Source: Arachis hypogaea
Lineage: Eukaryota > Streptophyta > Magnoliopsida > Fabales > Fabaceae
Length of the DNA: 64,000 nt
Reading direction: 5' to 3'
Assembly (NCBI RefSeq): GCF_003086295.3
Contig: NC_092048.1
Coordinates: forward strand, 106,966,276-107,030,275
The number at the start of each line of letters is the position of its first letter. Position 1 is the first letter of the stretch. The position numbers and the translations under genes are program-made. Shown here one piece after another: positions 22,067-33,271 of this stretch. The notes beneath the pieces are model-generated. The model ran no database searches and was not told where the DNA came from. It saw nothing but the letters and a program-made list of their open reading frames with translations.

Positions 22067-23522
22067 TGATAAACCACCATTTTGTGATTTATCTTGTACT
22101 GAAATTAATGTTTTTATCAAGTCTTCACCCACTTATTCATATGAATTTGCATGGTTTTGTAATTCCCTCCTTGTGATATGACATAAGTGAAAACATGTTT
22201 CCTATGCTTTAGAAATATTAAAATTTATTTATCCTTTATTACCATTCGATGCCGTGATCTGTGTGTTGAGTATTTTCAGGTTTCATAGGGCAGGAATGGC
22301 TTAGAGGACAGAAAGAAAACATACAAAAATGGAAGGAAAGAATAAAAATGGAGTTTTGAAGAAAAGCCAACCACGCGAATGCATGGACGACGCGACCGCG
22401 TGCCTGTCGTAAAATGCAAGCGACGCGAACGCATGGACGACGCGGACGCGAGACTTGAGCGAAACACATACGAAGCAGACGCGCAACTGATGCGTACGCG
22501 TGACCAGAAAAAACTCCAGATGACGCGAACGCGTGACCCACGCGTACGCGTGACAGTACGCCACGTGCAGAAACTGCAGAAAACTCCCCCAGCGATTTCT
22601 GAAACCCTTTTGGCCCAGATCCAAGTTCAGAAAACACAGATTAGAGGCTATAAAGTGGGGGAATGCATCCATTCATAAGGGAGGTCTTCCATTATTCACT
22701 TTTCATAATTTAGATGTAGTTTTTAGAGAGAGAGGTTCTCTCTTCTCTCTTAGGTTTTAGGATTAGGATTCCTCTTAAAGGATTTAGGATTTCAACTCTT
22801 TATCAGGTTCAATATTCCTTTTATATTTTTATTTATTCTAATGCTTTCATTCGTATCTGACTTATGTTGCCAAATTGGCTTATGAACTCTTTATGTTCAG
22901 ATTGATTTTCTTTTATTAATGCAATTGAGGTATTTCAGATTTATGATTTTTATTTAGCTCTTTATAATCTTGGCTTTCGTTGATTGATTGGAGACTCTTG
23001 AGTTATCAAACTTATCATGATTGATAATTATTATTTTTGCTAATTGAATTGAATTCCAATAACTCTAGTCCTTTCTTAGGAATTGGCTAGGACCTGAAGA
23101 TCAAACTAATTAAGCCACTTGACTTTCCTTTGCTTTAGTAAAGGTTAACTAATTGGGATTAAAACTCAATTCTCATCACCATCGATAAGGATAACTAGGA
23201 TAGGACTTCCAAATTTTCATACCTTGCCAAGAGTTTTCTTAGTTATTGATTTACTAATTCCTGCAATTTATTTCTCTTGTTCAAACCCTTTTCAAAACCC
23301 AAAAATACTGTTTTCCATAACCAATAATACATCATACTTCCCTGCAATTCCTCGAGAAGACGACCCGAGGTTTAAATACTTTGGTTTATAAATTTTATTG
23401 GGTTTGTTACTTGTGACAACCAAACTTTTGTAAGAAAGGAATTCTTGTCGGTCTAGAAGCTATACTTGCAACGGGAATTTATTTGTGAAAATTCTAGATC
23501 GCGCGAGGGTTTTGCTCTTTCA
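22067..23522 (+). repeat. 3' LTR of element A
   Basis: 1456 bp, TGATAAACCACC to CTCTTTCA, followed by the TSD ATGAC. It includes an ACGCG palindromic array at 22368-22565 that is longer than in the 5' LTR. Confidence 0.92.
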
Positions 23523-23527
23523 ATGAC

Positions 23528-24120
23528 CCTTGTTCTAATTGAGTTCTTGTATAACTTGGAAAATCTCTTTACTTGAACAACAGCTTGAAAACAATTTCTC
23601 CTAAATTTCTAATTATCTGAACTTAACGGGATACGTGACATATAATCTTCTTATATTTGGTTAATTAGGGTTTTTGTGGCATATAAACTAGAATTGAACT
23701 TAACCCTCTAATTCGAATCAAGTGACCAAGAAATTGGCGGTTGATGAAGGTTAGAGGAGACAAAAAAGGTCTAAGGAATTAGGGTTTAGTCACATATAGT
23801 TTGCCATGAATTAAATCTTGCATGATTAAAATAGTTAGTAAGAAAAGTCAATCCGCAAAATAGATAACTCTAAAGCCTTAACTGTGTTCTCCATATATAT
23901 TTCATAACTTGTTTACTGTTGCTTTTTGATTCTCTGATTTACTGTTAATGCTTTTGAACTCTTAAAACACCATTTTCTGTTTGTCTGACTAAGCCAATCA
24001 CTCAAATATTGTTGCTTGATTCATCAATCCTCGTGGGATCGACCCTCACTCACCTGAGGTATTACTTGCTATGACCCGGTGCACTTGCCGGTTAGTTTGT
24101 GGACTTTAAATTTCACACCA
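23528..24120 (+). mobile_element. Solo LTR S1, right part
   Basis: This is the remainder of the LTR that begins at 3079. It holds the conserved near-3' module GTGGGATCGACCCTCACTC ... ACCCGGTGCACTTGCCGG and ends CACACCA, before ACTAC (the TSD copy). Confidence 0.88.
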
Positions 24121-24125
24121 ACTAC

Positions 24126-24567
24126 ACTCATCAATTTCAGCCTCACACCCCAGAATTATACCGGGTGGTCCAGATCCATGTGGCTAACAATCCAATAACA
24201 AGATTCAATTTATCGATGGATCGTTATCGAAACTTGCAAGATGATGCTTCATTCACCGCTTGGGACAGGTGCAACACCTATATTCTTTATTGGATAAATT
24301 TGTCTCTCAATCCCAAAATGCATAAGAGCGTCATTTGGAGGACCATGGCTTCAGATCTATGGCAAGATCTGTGAAAGCACAACTTCATGAGAAACTCTAT
24401 GCATCTCACCAAGGTGATCTTACTGTCACTTCTTTCTTTACGAAATTAAGATCAATTTGGGAGGAAATTGAAAATTTTTGCCCTATTCTTACTTGTGTTA
24501 TTTGCGATTCAACTTGAAATTATGAATTAGCCACTTTTCAAAATTTCAGAAATAAGGATATGGTAGT
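24126..24567 (+). pseudogene. Ty1/copia gag pseudogene, central part
   Basis: It continues the gag of 2921-3078. Recognisable pieces in order are NYTGWSRSM (24150s), NKIQFIDGSL (about 24200), AWDRCNTYILYWINLSL (24262-24312), QGDLTVTSFFTKLRSIWEE (24410s) and ENFCPI. This is the usual order in plant copia gag (UBN2/retrotran_gag family). At least two frameshifts and three stop codons break it. It ends at 24567, where element C is inserted, after a motif (RNKDMV) that normally precedes RFLxGLN. The rest should lie beyond the right edge. Confidence 0.82.
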
Positions 24568-26214
24568 TGATGAGTGGATAATTTATACGCTTTTTGGCAT
24601 TGTTTTTACATAATTTTTAGTACGATTTAGTTAGTTTTTAGTATATTTTTATTAGTTTTTAAATAAAATTCACATTTCTGGACTTTACTATGAGTTTGTG
24701 TGTTTTTTTGTGATTTCAGGTAATTTCTGGTTGAAATTGAGGGACTTGAGCAAAAGTCAGATTCAGAGGTTGAAGAAGGACTGCAGATGCTGTTGGATTC
24801 TGACCTCCCTGCACTCAAAGTGGATTTTCTGGAGCTACAGAACTTCAAATGGCGCGCTCTTAATTGCGTTGGAAAGTAGACATCCGGGGCTTTCCAGCAA
24901 TATATAATAGTCCATACTTTGCCCGAGTTTAGATGACGCAAACTGGCGTTCAACGCCAGTTCTATGCTGCATTCTGGAGTTAAACGCCAGAAATAGGTTG
25001 CAAAGTGGAGTTAAACGCCAGAAACAGGTTACAAACTGGCGTTCAACTCCAAAAGAAGCCTCTACATGTGTAAAGCTCAATGCTCAGCCCAAGAACACAC
25101 CAAGTGGGCCCCAGAAGTGGATTTCTGCATCATTTACTCATTTCTGTAAACCTTAGTAACTAGTCTGATATAAATAGGACCTTTTACTATTGTATTTACA
25201 TCTTTTGATCATGTTTTGATGATTAAACCCTCCTCGGGAGGCTGGTCATTCAGCCATGCCGGGACCTTGTTCTTATGTATTTTCAACGGCAGAGTTTCTA
25301 CACACCATAGAGTAAGGTGTGGAGCTCTGCTGTTCCTCATGAATTAATACAAAGTACTATTATTTTTCTATTCAATTCAAGTTTATTCCGATTCTAAGAT
25401 ATTCATTCGCACCTCAATATGAATGTGATGATCGTGACAGTCATCATCATTCCTAACCTATGAACGCGTGCCTGACAACCACTTCCGTTCTACCTTAGAT
25501 TGAACGAGTATCTCTGGGATTCCTTAATCAGAATCTTCGTGGTATAAGTTAGAATCCATGGATGGCCATTCTTGAGATCCGGAAAGTCTAAACCTTGTCT
25601 GTGGTATTCCGAGTAGGATCTGGGAAGGGATGGCTGTGACGAGCTTCAAACTCGCGAGTGCTGGGCGTAGTGACAGACGCAAAAGGATCAATGGATCCTA
25701 TTCCAGTATGATCGAGAACCGACAGATGATTAGCCATGCAGTGACAGTGCATTGGACCATTTTCACTAAGAGGACAGGATGTAGCCATTGACAATGGTGA
25801 TGCCTAACATACAGCTTTCCATAGAAAGGAGTATGAATGATTGGATGAAGACAATAGGAAAGCAGAGGTTCAAGAGGAACGAATGCATCTCTATACGCTT
25901 ATCTGAAATTCTCACCAATGAATTACATAAGTATCACTATCTTTATTTTATATTTTATTTATCTTTTAATTATTAAATCTCTATAATCAATTGAATCCGC
26001 CTGACTGAGATTTGCAAGGTGACCATAGCTTGCTTCAAGCCGACAATCTCCGTGGGATCGACCCTTACTCACGTAAGGTTTATTACTTGGACGACCTAGT
26101 GCACTTGCTGGTTAGTTGTGCGAAGTTGTGATAAAGAACTAAGTTCATGAATGTGCGTATTGAGTTTTTAGCGCCGTTACCAAGGAATGGAACCGTCATG
26201 ATTTCCGCGCACCA
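24568..26214 (+). repeat. 5' LTR of element C
   Basis: 1647 bp, TGATGAGTGG to CGCGCACCA. It has a palindromic block at 24940-25060 and a near-3' module (GTGGGATCGACCCTTACTC ... GACCTAGTGCACTTGCTGG) shared with S1, S2 and D. Small ORFs on either strand inside it are not genes. Confidence 0.92.
24940..25060. repeat. CTGGCGTT/AACGCCAG palindromic minisatellite in the C LTR
   Basis: Units alternate between ACTGGCGTTCAACGCCAGT and half-units (GGAGTTAAACGCCAGAAA). The copy in the 3' LTR is at 33645-33765. The same repeat class is in the spacer at 30255-30460. Confidence 0.9.
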
Positions 26215-26220
26215 AGTTTT

Positions 26221-26238
26221 TGGCGCCGTTGCCGGGGA
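26221..26238 (+). promoter_or_regulatory. Primer-binding site, tRNA-Asp type (element C)
   Basis: TGGCGCCGTTGCCGGGGA lies six bases after the LTR. It complements the tRNA-Asp(GTC) 3' end perfectly. Confidence 0.93.
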
Positions 26239-27765
26239 TTGTTCGAGTTTGGACAACTGACGGTTCATCTTGTTGCTCATATTAGGTAATTTTATTTTAT
26301 TTTTAAGCTTTTTTTATTTATTTCTTATTTTTGAAAAATACAAAAAAAAATTAATTAACAAAATCATAAAATCAAAAATAATTTGATGTTTCTTGTTTGA
26401 GTCTAGTGTCTAATTGTAAGTTTGATGTCAATTTCATGCTTTTAACTTTTCTTAAATTTTCGAAGAACACATGCATTAAGCTTCTTTCTTGTTCTTCATG
26501 ATCTTCAAGTTGTTCTTGATGATTTTCTATGTTTGATCTTTAATTTTTCTTCTTTTGTGTCTTTTCTTGTTTTTCATATGCATTTTCAATTTGTTAGTGT
26601 CTAAAATTTAAAAATTTTTCTAAGTTTGGTGTCTTGCATGTTCTCTTTTCTTGAAAATTTTTCAAAAATAAGTTCTTGATGTTCATCATGATCTTCAAAG
26701 TGTTCTTGGTGTTCATCTTGACATTCAAAGTGTTCTTGCATGCATCATGTGTTTTGATCTAAAATTTCCATGCATTGTGTCTTTTTTGTGTTTTTCTCTC
26801 TCATCATTAAGAATTCAAAAATAAAAAAAATATCTTTCCCTCTTTCTCTCATAAATTTTCGAAAATTTGAGTTGACTTTTTCAAAATTTTTAAAAATCTA
26901 GTTGTTTCTTATGAGTCAAATCAAATTTTCAATTTAAAAATTCTATCTTTTTCAAATCTTTTTCAAAAAAAAATCAAATCTTTTTCACTTTTCTTAATAT
27001 TTTCGAAATTTTTAAATTGATTTTCAAAATCTTTTTCTTATTTTTATTTCATATTTTCGAAATTAATGCTAACAATTAATGTGATTGATTCAAAATTTTT
27101 AAGTTTGTTACTTGCCTAATAAGAAAGGTTCAATCTTTAAACTTTAGAATCATATCTTTTTAGTTTCTTGTTAGTCAAGTAATCAATTTTGATTTCAAAA
27201 ATAAAATCTTTTCAAATTTCTCTTTCAAATCTTTTTCAAATTAAGTTTCAATCATATCTTTTTCAAAATCAATTTCAAAATCTTTTCTAACTTCTTATCT
27301 TTTCAAAATTAATTTTCAAATCTTTTTCAATTAATCCTATCCTTTTGTTTCAATCATATCTTTTTCAAAACTACCTAACTAATTCTCTCTCTCTAATTTT
27401 CGAAAATCAACTTCCCCTTTTTCTAAAACTTCTTTTTTAATTAACTATTTGTTTTAAATTTAATTTAATTTGATTTAATTTTCCTTGCTTAATTTTCAAA
27501 TTTTTAATTTTAATTTTTAATTTAAAAACAAAAATACTTTTATTTTATTTTATCTAATTTTTGAAAATTCTTCTCCCTCACCTCCTTCTATTTATTTATT
27601 CATCTACTAACATCCTTTTTTCACCCAAGAATTCGAACCTACTCCTCACCCTTGTGTTTGAATTCTCCTTCTTCTATTCATATCTTCTTCTACTCACATA
27701 AAGGAATCTCTATACTGTGACATAGAGGATTCCATATTTTCTTTTTTTGTTTTCTTCTTTTTCAT
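26239..27765 (+). other. 1.5-kb leader of element C
   Basis: This is T-rich sequence with many TCTTTTTCAAA runs and a set of diverged GTTCTTGATGTTCATC repeats (26490-26520, 26670-26745). The ordered motifs match the first H unit and D. No ORF of note is present. A pyrimidine tract and CATATGAGCAGG precede the gag ATG. Confidence 0.65.
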
Positions 27766-30061
27766 ATGAGCAGGAACAAGGATAAGAACATTCTTGTTGA
27801 AGCTGATCCTGAACCTGAAAGGACTCTGAAGAGGAAGCTAAGGGAAGCTAAAGCACAACTCTTTGGAGAAAATCTGACTGAAAATTTCGAAAAAGAAGGA
27901 GACATGGCCGAAAATAATAACAACGCAAGGAAGATGCTTGGTGACTTTACTGCACCAAATTCCAATTTACATGGAAGAAGCATCTCAATCCCTGCCATTG
28001 GAGCAAACAATTTTGAGCTGAAACCTCAATTAGTTTCTCTGATGCAACAGAACTGCAAATTTTATGGACTTCCATCAGAAGATCCTTTTCAGTTCTTAAC
28101 TGAATTCTTGCAGATCTGTGATACTGTTAAGACCAATGGGGTTGATCCCGAGGTCTACAGGCTTATGCTTTTTCCATTTGCTGTAAGAGATAGAGCTAGA
28201 ATATGGTTGGACTCTCAACCTAAAGACAGCCTGAAATCTTGGGATAAGCTGGTCACGGCTTTCTTAGCCAAGTTCTTTCGTCCTCAAAAGCTTAGCAAGC
28301 TTAGAGTGGATGTTCAAACTTTCAGACAGAAGGAAGGTGAATCCCTCTATGAAGCTTGGGAGAGATACAAGGAACTGACCAAAAAGTGTCCTTCTGACAT
28401 GCTTTCAGAATGGACCATCCTGGATATATTCTATGATGGTCTGTCTGAACTATCAAAGATGTCATTGGACCATTCTGCAGGTGGATCCATTCACCTAAAG
28501 AAAACACTTGCAGAAGCTCAAGAACTCATTGACATGGTTGCAAATAACCAGTTCATGTACACTTCTGAAAGGAATCCTGTGAGTAATGGGACGCCTCAGA
28601 GGAATGGAGTTCTTGAAATTGATACTCTGAATGCCATATTGGCTCAGAATAAAATATTGACTCAGCAAGTCAATATGATCTCTCAGAGTCTGAATGGATT
28701 GAAGGAATCATCCAACAGTACTAAAGAGGCATCTTCTGAAGAAGAAGCTTATGATCCTGAAAACCCTGCAATAGCAGAGGTGAATTAAATGGGTGAACCC
28801 TATGGAAACACCTATAATCCCTCATGGAAAAATCATCCAAATTTCTCATGGAAGGATCAACAAAAGCCTCAACAAGGCTTTAATAATGGTGGAAGAAACA
28901 GGTTTAGCAATAGCAAGCTTTTTCCATCATCCACTCAGCAACAGACAGAGAATTCTGAGCAGAATCCATCCAGCTTAGCAACCATAGTCTCTGATCTATC
29001 TAAGGCCACTGTAAGTTTCATGAATGAAACAAGGTCCTCCATTAGAAATTTGGAGGCACAAGTGGGCCAGCTGAGTAAAAGAGTCACTGAAACTCCTCCT
29101 AGTACTCTCCCAAGCAATACAGAAGAGAATCCAAAGAGAGAGTGCAAGGCCATTGATTTGACCATCATGGCCGAACCTACAAGGGAAGAGGAGAACGTGA
29201 ATCCTAGTGAGGAAGACCTCCTGGGACGTCCAGTGACCAATAAGGAGTTCCCCTTTGAGAAACCAAAGGAATCTGAGGCTCATCTGGAGACCATAGAGAT
29301 TCCATTGAACCTCTTTCTACCCTTCATGAGCTCTGATGAGTATTCTTCCTCTGAAGAGGATGAAGACATTACTGAAGAGCAAGTTGTTAAGTACCTTGGT
29401 GCAATCATGAAGCTGAATGCTAAATTATTTGGTAATGAGACTTGGGAAGATGAACCTCCCTTGCTCACCAATGAACTGAATGCATTGGATAGGCAGAAAT
29501 AACCTCAAAAGAAACAGGATCCTGGCAAATTCTTAATACCCTGTACCATAAGCATCATGACCTTTGAGAAGGCTCTGTGTGACCTGGGGTCAGGAATAAA
29601 CTTAATGCCACTCTCTGTAATGGAGAAACTTGGGATCTTTGAGGTGCAAGCTACCAGAATCTCAATAGAGATGGCAGACAACTCAAGAAAATAGGCTTAT
29701 GGACAAGTAGAGGACGTGTTAGTAAAGGTTGAAGCCTTTACATCCCTGCTGATTTCATAATCCTAGACACTGGGAAGGATGAGGATGAATCCATCATCCT
29801 TGGAAGACCCTTCCTAGCCACAACATGAGTTGTGATTGATGTGGACAGAGGAGAATTGGTTCTTCAACTGAATGAGGATAACCTTGTGTTTAAGACTCAA
29901 GGATCTCCTTCTGTAACCATGAAGAGGAAGCATGAAAAGCTTCTCTTACTGTAGAGTCAACCAAAGCCCCCACAGTCAAACTCTAAGTTTGGTGTTGAAC
30001 CCCCATATTCAAACTCTAAGTTTGGTGTTAGGAGGTTCCAACCTTGCTCTGATTATCTGTG
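27766..30061 (+). pseudogene. gag-protease of element C, three stops and a frameshift
   Basis: The ATG at 27766 opens a 340-codon gag frame. Residues about 65-255 form a Retrotrans_gag-type capsid region (RLMLFPFAVRDRARIWLDS ... SLYEAWERYKEL ... MSLDHSAGGSIHLKKT). A TAA at 28786-28788 interrupts it and the frame continues to a second TAA at 29500-29502. The protease follows, with DLGSG at about 29583-29597 in place of DLGAS in D, a TAG near 29692 and a frameshift near 29740. The later frame contains ILGRPFLATT and reaches a natural TGA at 30059-30061. No zinc knuckle is seen. The short tail repeats the NSKFGV motif twice. No RT follows, unlike D. Confidence 0.82.
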
Positions 30062-30110
30062 AGGCTCCATGAGAGCTCACTGTCAAGCTATTGACATTAA
30101 AGAAGCGCTT

Positions 30111-30128
30111 GTTGGGAGGCAACCCAAT
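30111..30128 (+). promoter_or_regulatory. Conserved post-pol hairpin, element C
   Basis: GTTGGGAGGCAACCCAAT follows an AAGAAGCGCTT motif and forms a TTGGG/CCCAA stem (plus a G-U pair) with the loop AGGCAA. It is the same position class as in D and in the ORF1 family. Confidence 0.78.
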
Positions 30129-30249
30129 GTTATCTATTTTATTTTCTTTTTGTTATTTCGTATTTTATTAGGTTGATGATCATGTGGAGTCACAAAAACT
30201 ACTAAACAATCAAAAATAGAATGAAAAATAGCATTGAAAATAGCACACC

Positions 30250-30462
30250 CTGGAGGAGAGCAGTCTGGCATTTAAACGCCAGAAACAAGCATCTGTCTGG
30301 CGTCTAACGCCAGAAACAGGCACCAAGCTGGCGTTTAACGCCAGAAACAAGTATCTGCCTGGCGTTAAACGCCAGAAACAAGCTACATTTGGGTGTTTAA
30401 CGCCAGAAACAGGTAGCAGTCTGGTGTTAAACGCCAGGATTGCACAGCAAAGGCGTTTTACA
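30250..30462. repeat. CTGGCGTT/AACGCCAG minisatellite in the spacer of element C
   Basis: About six units of the form CTGGCGTTTAACGCCAGAAAC with 10-15 base spacers (variants CTGGCGTCTAACGCCAG and CTGGTGTTAAACGCCAG). It is noncoding and lies between the hairpin and ORF3. Confidence 0.92.
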
Positions 30463-30960
30463 CGCCTAATTGGAGCAGGGATGTTAAGTCCTTGACCCCA
30501 CTTGATCTGTGGACCCCACATGATCCCCTTAAGATCTGTGGATCTCATAGGATCCCCACTTTTTCTTCTCTCCTCTTTACACCTTTTCATAACTCTCTTC
30601 CTCAAATACCCTTCACCAATCACCTTAATCACTCTTTCCCATCACCTCTTCACCACTCACATCCATCCTCTTTTCCCCATAAACCACACCTACCTTCAAA
30701 ATTCAAACTAATTTCCCTCCCAAACCCAACCCTAATGGCCGAACCCTACACCCCCACTCCTATATAAACCCTTCACTCCTTCTTCATTTTCACACAACAC
30801 AACCCTCTCTTCTTCTCCTTGGCCGAATACATCTTCTTCCCCCATCTCCTCCATTCTTCTTCTTCTACTACTACTTTCTTTCTTCTTTTGCTCGGGGACG
30901 AGCAAACATTTTAAGTTTGGTGTGGTAAAAGCGTAGCTTTTTGTTTTTCCATAACCATTT
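30463..30960 (+). promoter_or_regulatory. Probable internal promoter and 5' UTR of ORF3 (element C)
   Basis: The region is pyrimidine-rich. TATATAAACC at 30771-30780 has the form of a plant TATA box. About 30 bases downstream lies a CA- and CT-rich stretch (TTTCACACAACACAACC, near 30789-30805) typical of plant transcription starts. A copy of the pre-LTR motif (AAACATTTTAAGTTTGGTGT, 30904-30923) follows, then the ORF3 ATG at 30961. Promoter activity is inferred. Confidence 0.5.
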
Positions 30961-32112
30961 ATGGCACCTAAGGCCAGAGAAACCTCTAGAAAGAGGAAAG
31001 GGAAGGCAATTACTTCCACCTCTGACTCATGGGAGATGGAGAGATTCATCTCAAAGGTCCATCAAGACCAATTCTATGAAGTTGTGGCCAAGAAGAAAGT
31101 GATCCCTGAGGTTCCTTTCAAGCTAAAAAAGAATGAGTATCCGGAGATCCGACATGAGATTCGAAGAAGAGGTTGGGAAGTTCTCACCAACCCCATTCAA
31201 CAAGTCGGGATCCTAATGGTTCAAGAGTTCTATGCAAATGCATGGATCACTAGGAACCATGATCAAAGTGTGAACCCAAATCCAAAGCATTGGCTTACCA
31301 TGGTTCGGGGGAAATACTTAGACTTCAGTCCGAAAAATGTAAGGCTGGCGTTCAACTTGCCAATGATGAAAAAGAATGCACGCCCCTACACAAGAAGGGT
31401 TAACTTTGATCAAAGGTTGGACCAAGTCCTCATGGACATATGTGAGGAAGGAGCTCAATGGAAAATTGACTCAAGAGGTAAGCCGGTTCAATTAAGAAGG
31501 CATGACCTCAAACCAGTGGCTAGGGGATGGCTAGAGTTCATTCAACGCTCAATCATTCCTACTAATAACCGGTCTGAAGTTACTATAGACCGGGCCATCA
31601 TGATCCATAGTATCATGCTTGGAGAGGAGGTGGAAGTTCATGAGATTATACCTCAAGAACTTTACAAGGTGGCTGACAAGTCCTCCACTTGGGCAAGGTT
31701 AGCCTTTCCTCACCTCATATGCCACCCTTGTAATTCGACTGAAATTGACATAGAGGGAGACATCCTCATTGAAGAGGACAAGCCCATCACTAAGAAAAGG
31801 ATGGAGCAAACAAGAAATTATGGACCTCATCAAGAGCATGAGGAAATTCCCCACCATGAAATCCCTGAGATGCCTCAGGGGATGCACTTTCCTCCACAAA
31901 ACTATTGGGAGCAAATCAACACTTCCCTAGGAGAATTAAGTTCCAACATGGGACAACTAAGGGTGGAGCACCAAGAGCACTCCATCATCCTCCATGAGAT
32001 TAGAGAAGATCAAAGAGCTATGAGGGAGGAGCAACAAAGGCAAGGAAGAGACATAGAGGAGCTCAAAAGCACCATTGGTTCTTCAAGAAGAGGAAGACGC
32101 CAACCTCACTAA
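30961..32112 (+). CDS. ORF3 of element C, intact, 'putative plant transposon protein' domain
   Basis: 383 residues with no stop. It starts MAPKARETSRKRKGKA, a Lys/Arg-rich stretch like a nuclear-localisation signal. The domain follows: RRGWEVL (about 61-67), MVQEFYANAW, WLTMVRGKYLDFS, RRHDLKPVARGWLEFI, then PTNNRSEVTIDRAIMIHSIMLG. The C-terminal 100 residues are charged and predicted coiled-coil (EHQEHSIILHEIREDQRAMREEQQRQ). It lies between pol and the 3' LTR, where env-like ORFs sit in Athila elements, but I see no signal peptide or transmembrane segment. D has a homologue (47809-48939). Known members are annotated only by domain; the function is unknown. Confidence 0.85.
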   Translation: MAPKARETSRKRKGKAITSTSDSWEMERFISKVHQDQFYEVVAKKKVIPEVPFKLKKNEYPEIRHEIRRRGWEVLTNPIQQVGILMVQEFYANAWITRNHDQSVNPNPKHWLTMVRGKYLDFSPKNVRLAFNLPMMKKNARPYTRRVNFDQRLDQVLMDICEEGAQWKIDSRGKPVQLRRHDLKPVARGWLEFIQRSIIPTNNRSEVTIDRAIMIHSIMLGEEVEVHEIIPQELYKVADKSSTWARLAFPHLICHPCNSTEIDIEGDILIEEDKPITKKRMEQTRNYGPHQEHEEIPHHEIPEMPQGMHFPPQNYWEQINTSLGELSSNMGQLRVEHQEHSIILHEIREDQRAMREEQQRQGRDIEELKSTIGSSRRGRRQPH

Positions 32113-33240
32113 GGTGGACTCACTCCTTAATCTCCTTGTCTATTTATTTTACTGTTTTTCGATTTTTGAGCTTTATGTTTTATTTATGTTTGTGTCTTTA
32201 CTATATGATCACTAGTGTCTAAGTGTCTATGCCTTAAAGTTATGAATATGAATCCATCACCTCTCTTAAATGAAAACTGCTTTAATTACAAAAGAACAAG
32301 AAGTACATGGTTTCGAATTCATCCTTGAAACTAGTTTAATTATTTTGATGTGGTGACAATACTTTTTGTTTTCTGAATGAATGCTTGAACAGTGCATATG
32401 TCTTTTGAAATTGTTGTTTATGAATGTTAAATATGTTGGCTCTTGAAAGAATGATGAAAAAGGAGACATGTTATTTGATAATCTAAAAAATCATAAAATT
32501 GATTCTTAAAGTAAGAAAAAGCAGTGAATACAAAAGCTTGCAGAAAAAAAAAGAAAAAAAATGCGAAAAAAATATAAAAGAAAGAAAAAAAAAGCAAGCA
32601 GAAAAAGCCAAAAGCTCTTTAAACCAAAAGGCAAGAGCAAAAAGCCAATAGCCCTTAAAACCAAAAGGCAAGGATAATAAAAAGGATCCAAGGCTTTGAG
32701 CATCAGTGGATAGGAGGGCCTAAAGGAATAAAATCCTGGCCTAAGCGGCTAAACCAAGCTGTCCCTAACCATGTGCTTGTGGCGTGAAGGTGTCAAGCAA
32801 AAACTTGAGACTGAGCGGTTAAAGTCGAGGTCCAAAGCAAAAAGAAGAGTGTGCTTAAGAACCCTGGACACCTCTAATTGGGGACTCTAGCAAAGCTGAG
32901 TCACAATCTGAAAAGGTTCACCCAGTTATGTGTCTGTGGCATTTATGTATCCGGTGGTAATACTAGAAAACAAAGTGCTTAGGGCTACGACCAAGACTCA
33001 TAAAGTAGCTGTGTTCAAGAATCAACATACTGAACTAGGAGAATCAATAACACTATCTGAATTCTAAGTTCCTATAGATGCCAATCATTCTAAACTTCAA
33101 TGGATAAAGTGAGATGCCAAAACTATTCAAGAGGCAAAAAGCTACAAGTCCCGCTCATCTGATTGGAGCTAATTTTCACTGATATTTTGGAATTCATAGT
33201 ATATTCTCTTCTTTTTATCCTATTTGATTTTTAGTTGCTT
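32113..33240 (+). other. 3' UTR of element C
   Basis: AT-rich noncoding sequence. It includes an A-rich tract (32545-32595) and two AAAGCC(A)AAAGC-like repeats near 32600-32670. It is colinear with 46775-47808 of D on the other strand (for example a CTGTCCCTAACCATGTGCTTG motif at 32759). Confidence 0.7.
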
Positions 33241-33271
33241 GGGGACAAGCAACAATTTAAGTTTGGTGTTG
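33241..33271 (+). promoter_or_regulatory. Pre-LTR motif / PPT region of element C
   Basis: GGGGACAAGCAAC...TTTAAGTTTGGTGTTG lies directly before the LTR start TGATGAGCGG. It is only partly purine-rich. Near-copies occur at 30891-30925 and in D next to both ORF3 and the 3' LTR. Confidence 0.6.

Larger units (their letters stand above)
4146..23522 (+). mobile_element. Element A: non-autonomous Athila-like LTR retrotransposon with nested array H
   Basis: It has two LTRs (4146-5541 and 22067-23522), a tRNA-Asp-type PBS, a polypurine tract and a 5-bp TSD (ATGAC). The interior codes for ORF1 and ORF2 only. No gag, protease, RT, RNase H or integrase motif is present in any frame. About 10.3 kb of the interior (9571-19878) is a later minus-strand insertion, so element A itself is about 9.1 kb. 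Mobilisation would have needed proteins from another element. Candidates are relatives of element D, which share the PBS type. Confidence 0.88.

Noticed and set aside
24940..25060. Regularly spaced palindromic repeats resembling a CRISPR array
   Set aside because: Units and spacers are irregular, palindromes vary, and the context is a plant LTR. No cas genes are present.
26221..26238. Match to tRNA-Asp
   Set aside because: Only the 3' 18 bases in complementary orientation are present, next to an LTR. It is a primer-binding site, not a tRNA gene.
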